The notes below the pieces were generated by a model, which saw only the letters and a program-made list of their open reading frames with translations, did no database searches and had not been told where the DNA came from. This document shows, piece by piece, positions 4,719 to 6,799 of a DNA stretch of 6,799 bases (the stretch's first letter is position 1; every line of letters starts with the position of its first letter). The translations under genes were made by a program, and so were the position numbers. Source of the DNA: CAZJFC01 sp964545245. Its GTDB lineage: Bacteria; Pseudomonadota; Alphaproteobacteria; Rickettsiales; 21-14-0-20-44-7. Location of the stretch: NCBI GenBank assembly GCA_964545245.1, contig CAZJFC010000079.1, positions 1-6,799 on the forward strand, given 5' to 3'.

Positions 4719-4898
4719 GGCATAAACCCTTACGGGATTGTGCCATATTGTAACACTTCCTTAGCTTAGTTGCGGCAGCGCTAAACTTCTGCTTGCGTTT
4801 AGCGGGAGCGCAATTTAGGTTATTCTGGTTTCTGGCACATTTGGGGCATTTGTCCCATTGGTGCTGTGTAGTAAAAGTTCAATTTGTGTAGGAGATAA
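4719..4898. other. Intergenic gap with one hairpin upstream of ybaL
   Basis: CGCTAAAC (4779-4786) and GTTTAGCG (4797-4804) are perfect 8-bp arms around a 10-nt loop. No T-run follows, so it is not a clear terminator for the gene before it. A weaker nested pairing (GCAC/GTGC and TGGG/CCCA) lies in about 4834-4865. I find no convincing promoter, although the 180-bp gap suggests ybaL has its own. No copy of the A, B or C repeats is present here. Confidence 0.5.
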
Positions 4899-6593
4899 AT
4901 GGCTGTACATTCTGATATGCCAATCGTTTCAACCGTAGCTGTGGGTTTCACAGTAGCCTTCATATGCGGTTTGATTGCTTCAAAACTTCGTCTTTCGCCA
5001 ATTGTCGGCTATCTTGTCGCCGGGATCCTGATCGGCCCTTATACGCCCGGTTTCGTCGCCGATATAAAAATAGCGGAACAGCTTTCCGAGATAGGGATTT
5101 TGCTGCTCATGTTCGGTGTGGGGCTGCATTTCTCCATGCGCGACCTCATGGATGTGCGCCGCATCTCGCTGCCCGGAGCCATCGTGCAGATTACCGTGGC
5201 GACAGTCCTCGGCGCGCTGCTCGCAAGTTACTGGGGCTGGTCGATCGAAAGCGGCATGATGCTCGGCCTCGCCCTCTCCACCGCGAGTACGGTCGTACTC
5301 ATCAGGGCGCTTGAGGAACATAACCTGCTGCAATCAAATAACGGCAATATCGCGATCGGCTGGCTCATCGTGGAGGATATCGTGATGGTGCTTGCCCTCG
5401 TCATGATCCCGGCGCTGGCTGAATCCCGCGCGCTGGCTGAGGCCGGGACAGCGGCGGATGGTAAAAGCGTTACCATGCTCCTGCTGCTGGCGCTCGGTAA
5501 GATCGCGCTGTTCGCAGGGTTCATGCTCATTGCCGGAAAACGGTTGCTGCCTTGGGTGCTGATGACGGTCGCCCGCACGCGCTCGCGCGAGCTGTTCACG
5601 CTCTCGGTGTTCGCCGTGGCGATGGGTGTGGCATTCGGCGCTTCCCAGCTTTTCGATGTTTCAATCGCCCTTGGCGCGTTCTTCGCCGGGATGATGATAC
5701 GCGAATCCGACCTTTCGCACGAGGCGGCGGACAAGGCGCTTCCGCTTCAGGACGCTTTCGCGGTCCTGTTCTTCGTTGCCGTCGGCATGCTTTTCAACCC
5801 GGCGATCATTGTCGAGGAACCGTTCTTCGTGCTTGGCGTGTTAAGCATTATCCTGATCGGCAAAACCGTCGCTGCCGCGCTTATCGTAATGTTGTTCCGC
5901 TACCCGCTTAAGACCGCGCTCCTTGTTTCCGCCAGCCTTGCGCAGATCGGCGAATTCTCGTTCATCCTTGCCGGGCTGGGAGTTATCCACGGCTTCCTGC
6001 CGGAAGTCGGGCGTGACCTCATCCTTGCCGGGGCGATTATCTCAATCTCGCTCAACCCGGTGTTTTTCCACATCAGCAAGGTCATCTACGAATGGGTGCA
6101 GCAAAGCCCGCGCGCCTCAAAAATGTTCAAGACGGTCGAGGACGACCTTTCAAGCCTGAAAACCGGCGAAAAAGAAGCACTGCGCGAGCTGGTCATCCTG
6201 GTGGGGCATGGCCGCGTGGGCAGGCATATTTCCGCCAATATCCAGTCGGCGCATATTGACCTCGTGATTGTCGACGCCCACCGCGAACGCATCGAGGATT
6301 TGCGCAGCAAGGGTTTCCATGCCATTGCCGGTGACGCAACCCATGAGGAAACGCTCCGCGAAGCCGCGCTGGAAGACGCCATAGCCATCATCGTGGCCGT
6401 GCCGAACCCTTATGAGGCAAGGCGCATCGTGGAAGCTGCGCGCGCCATCAAGAGCGATATTAAAATCCTTGTCCGCGCGCAGAATGATGAGGAAATGGAA
6501 TATTTCGCCGAGCAGAATGTTGACCTTGCGGTTATGGGCCCGCGCGAAGTCGGCCGCCGGATGGTGGATTACCTGACTATGTTGAAGGTTTAG
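4899..6593 (+). CDS. ybaL: YbaL/KefB-type cation:proton antiporter with RCK domain
   Basis: This 564-residue inner-membrane protein belongs to the CPA2 family and matches E. coli YbaL (558 residues) over its whole length as I recall that sequence. Residues about 7-395 form the antiporter domain with roughly twelve hydrophobic segments. They include LSPIVGYLVAGILIGP, LLLMFGVGLHFS, LSTASTVVLIRALEE (126-140), GWLIVEDIVMVLALV with Glu159-Asp160 as likely ion-coupling residues, ELFTLSVFAVAMGVAFGA, FDVSIALGAFFAGM and SLAQIGEFSFILAG. A linker (about 396-429) leads to a TrkA-N/RCK domain: GHGRVG (436-441) is the dinucleotide-binding glycine loop and Asp459 ends the second strand, consistent with NAD(H)-type binding. 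No TrkA-C domain is seen, as in YbaL. The expected role is K+ or Na+ efflux coupled to H+ entry, gated by nucleotide; the ion is not established. AGGAG (4890-4894) precedes the ATG by 4 nt. Confidence 0.94.
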   Translation: MAVHSDMPIVSTVAVGFTVAFICGLIASKLRLSPIVGYLVAGILIGPYTPGFVADIKIAEQLSEIGILLLMFGVGLHFSMRDLMDVRRISLPGAIVQITVATVLGALLASYWGWSIESGMMLGLALSTASTVVLIRALEEHNLLQSNNGNIAIGWLIVEDIVMVLALVMIPALAESRALAEAGTAADGKSVTMLLLLALGKIALFAGFMLIAGKRLLPWVLMTVARTRSRELFTLSVFAVAMGVAFGASQLFDVSIALGAFFAGMMIRESDLSHEAADKALPLQDAFAVLFFVAVGMLFNPAIIVEEPFFVLGVLSIILIGKTVAAALIVMLFRYPLKTALLVSASLAQIGEFSFILAGLGVIHGFLPEVGRDLILAGAIISISLNPVFFHISKVIYEWVQQSPRASKMFKTVEDDLSSLKTGEKEALRELVILVGHGRVGRHISANIQSAHIDLVIVDAHRERIEDLRSKGFHAIAGDATHEETLREAALEDAIAIIVAVPNPYEARRIVEAARAIKSDIKILVRAQNDEEMEYFAEQNVDLAVMGPREVGRRMVDYLTMLKV

Positions 6594-6627
6594 GCACTAG
6601 GCACTAGGCGCAAGGCACTAGTCATTA
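6593..6627. repeat. Degenerate 7-bp tandem repeat at the ybaL stop
   Basis: Five 7-bp units follow each other: GGCACTA, GGCACTA, GGCGCAA, GGCACTA and GTCATTA. The first begins on the last base of the ybaL TAG stop codon. The units do not code. Similar short-phrase repeats lie elsewhere in the intergenic DNA (for example GTGACAGTGACAG near 2827), so this may be a local habit of this genome. Confidence 0.7.
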
Positions 6628-6635
6628 GGAAGTTG

Positions 6636-6678
6636 AGTGTCAGTTTTTTCTCCCACTGACACTGTCACTCCCACTCCC
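6636..6678. repeat. Family C hairpin with poly-T loop, copy C3
   Basis: AGTGTCAGT (6636-6644) and ACTGACACT (6655-6663) are perfect 9-bp arms with a 10-nt loop TTTTTCTCCC. The stretch 6661-6678 is identical to 2865-2882 in copy C1, and TTGGC follows 2 bp later. Like C1, it lies shortly after a stop codon. A second small stem, GGCGC/GCGCC (6683-6687 with 6697-6701), comes next. Confidence 0.65.
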
Positions 6679-6706
6679 ACTTGGCGCGAGGCAGCAGCGC
6701 CGCGTA

Positions 6707-6799
6707 TTTTTGTCTACTGACAAAAATCACGGGGATGACGGAGTGGGGAGCGAGGCAGGAGCCGAGCCAGCCCTGAGCGTGCCGGAGGCACAGCCCATC
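6707..6799. repeat. Family B repeat, third copy (B3), cut by window end
   Basis: A hairpin with perfect 8-bp arms TTTTTGTC/GACAAAAA (6707-6714 with 6719-6726) and loop TACT precedes GGATGAC (6733-6739). The bases 6743-6781 are then identical to 581-619 of copy B1 (39 bp). After that B3 follows B2, with GTGCC-GGA-GGCAC (6779-6791) and CAGCCCATC at the window end. The preceding AT-rich hairpin with a 4-nt loop stands at nearly the same distance as the one before B1 (539-569), although its arms are unrelated in sequence. The rest of the unit lies outside the window. Confidence 0.8.

Noticed and set aside
4779..4804. Intrinsic terminator after the kamA-like gene
   Set aside because: The 8-bp stem is perfect but is followed by GGAGCGCAA and not by T residues.

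Overview
The window looks like a chromosomal stretch from a proteobacterium, most likely an alphaproteobacterium. That placement rests on the style of the thymidylate kinase and class III aminotransferase proteins, the close YbaL match and GC-rich wobble positions, so confidence is moderate and no genus is claimed. Four complete genes are all on the + strand. They are separated by unusually long intergenic regions packed with short palindromes and dispersed repeats.

Layout. Positions 1-841 hold no protein gene. They contain a 108-bp triple-hairpin repeat (copy A1), a strong sigma70-type promoter (237-266) followed about 60 nt later by an intrinsic terminator (326-350), a short ATTCCC/GGGAAT palindrome, three tandem hairpins with 4-nt loops, two tandem copies of a GC-rich multi-hairpin repeat (family B), and a 12-bp-arm hairpin. 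Positions 842-2822 hold tmk and a class III PLP aminotransferase, 16 bp apart and probably one operon. Positions 2823-3248 hold a second copy of the 108-bp repeat (A2) between two poly-T-loop hairpins (family C), then a structured stretch and a candidate promoter. Positions 3249-4718 encode a divergent KamA-family radical SAM protein. Positions 4719-4898 form a short gap with one hairpin. Positions 4899-6593 encode a YbaL/KefB-type monovalent cation:proton antiporter with a C-terminal NAD-binding RCK domain. Positions 6594-6799 hold a 7-bp degenerate tandem repeat, another C hairpin and a B copy that runs off the window.

How the genes work together. Tmk makes dTDP for DNA synthesis. The aminotransferase and the aminomutase-like enzyme both belong to amino-acid chemistry and could act on related amino or beta-amino acids, but a repeat-filled gap separates them and nothing in the sequence proves a shared pathway. 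YbaL is an independent membrane transporter.

Most interesting signals. (1) The 237-350 unit looks like a free-standing small RNA gene: near-consensus promoter, two UNCG-tetraloop hairpins, an ARN-repeat linker and a U8 tail, which together are the hallmarks of an Hfq-type sRNA. (2) The intergenic palindromes share a C-AGGA-G (or reverse-complement C-TCCT-G) loop while their arm sequences differ, with compensating base changes between copies. (3) The KamA-like protein keeps the radical SAM cysteines but has lost the canonical PGGGGK PLP loop and the aspartate that binds the lysine side chain in lysine 2,3-aminomutase, so its substrate is probably not lysine.
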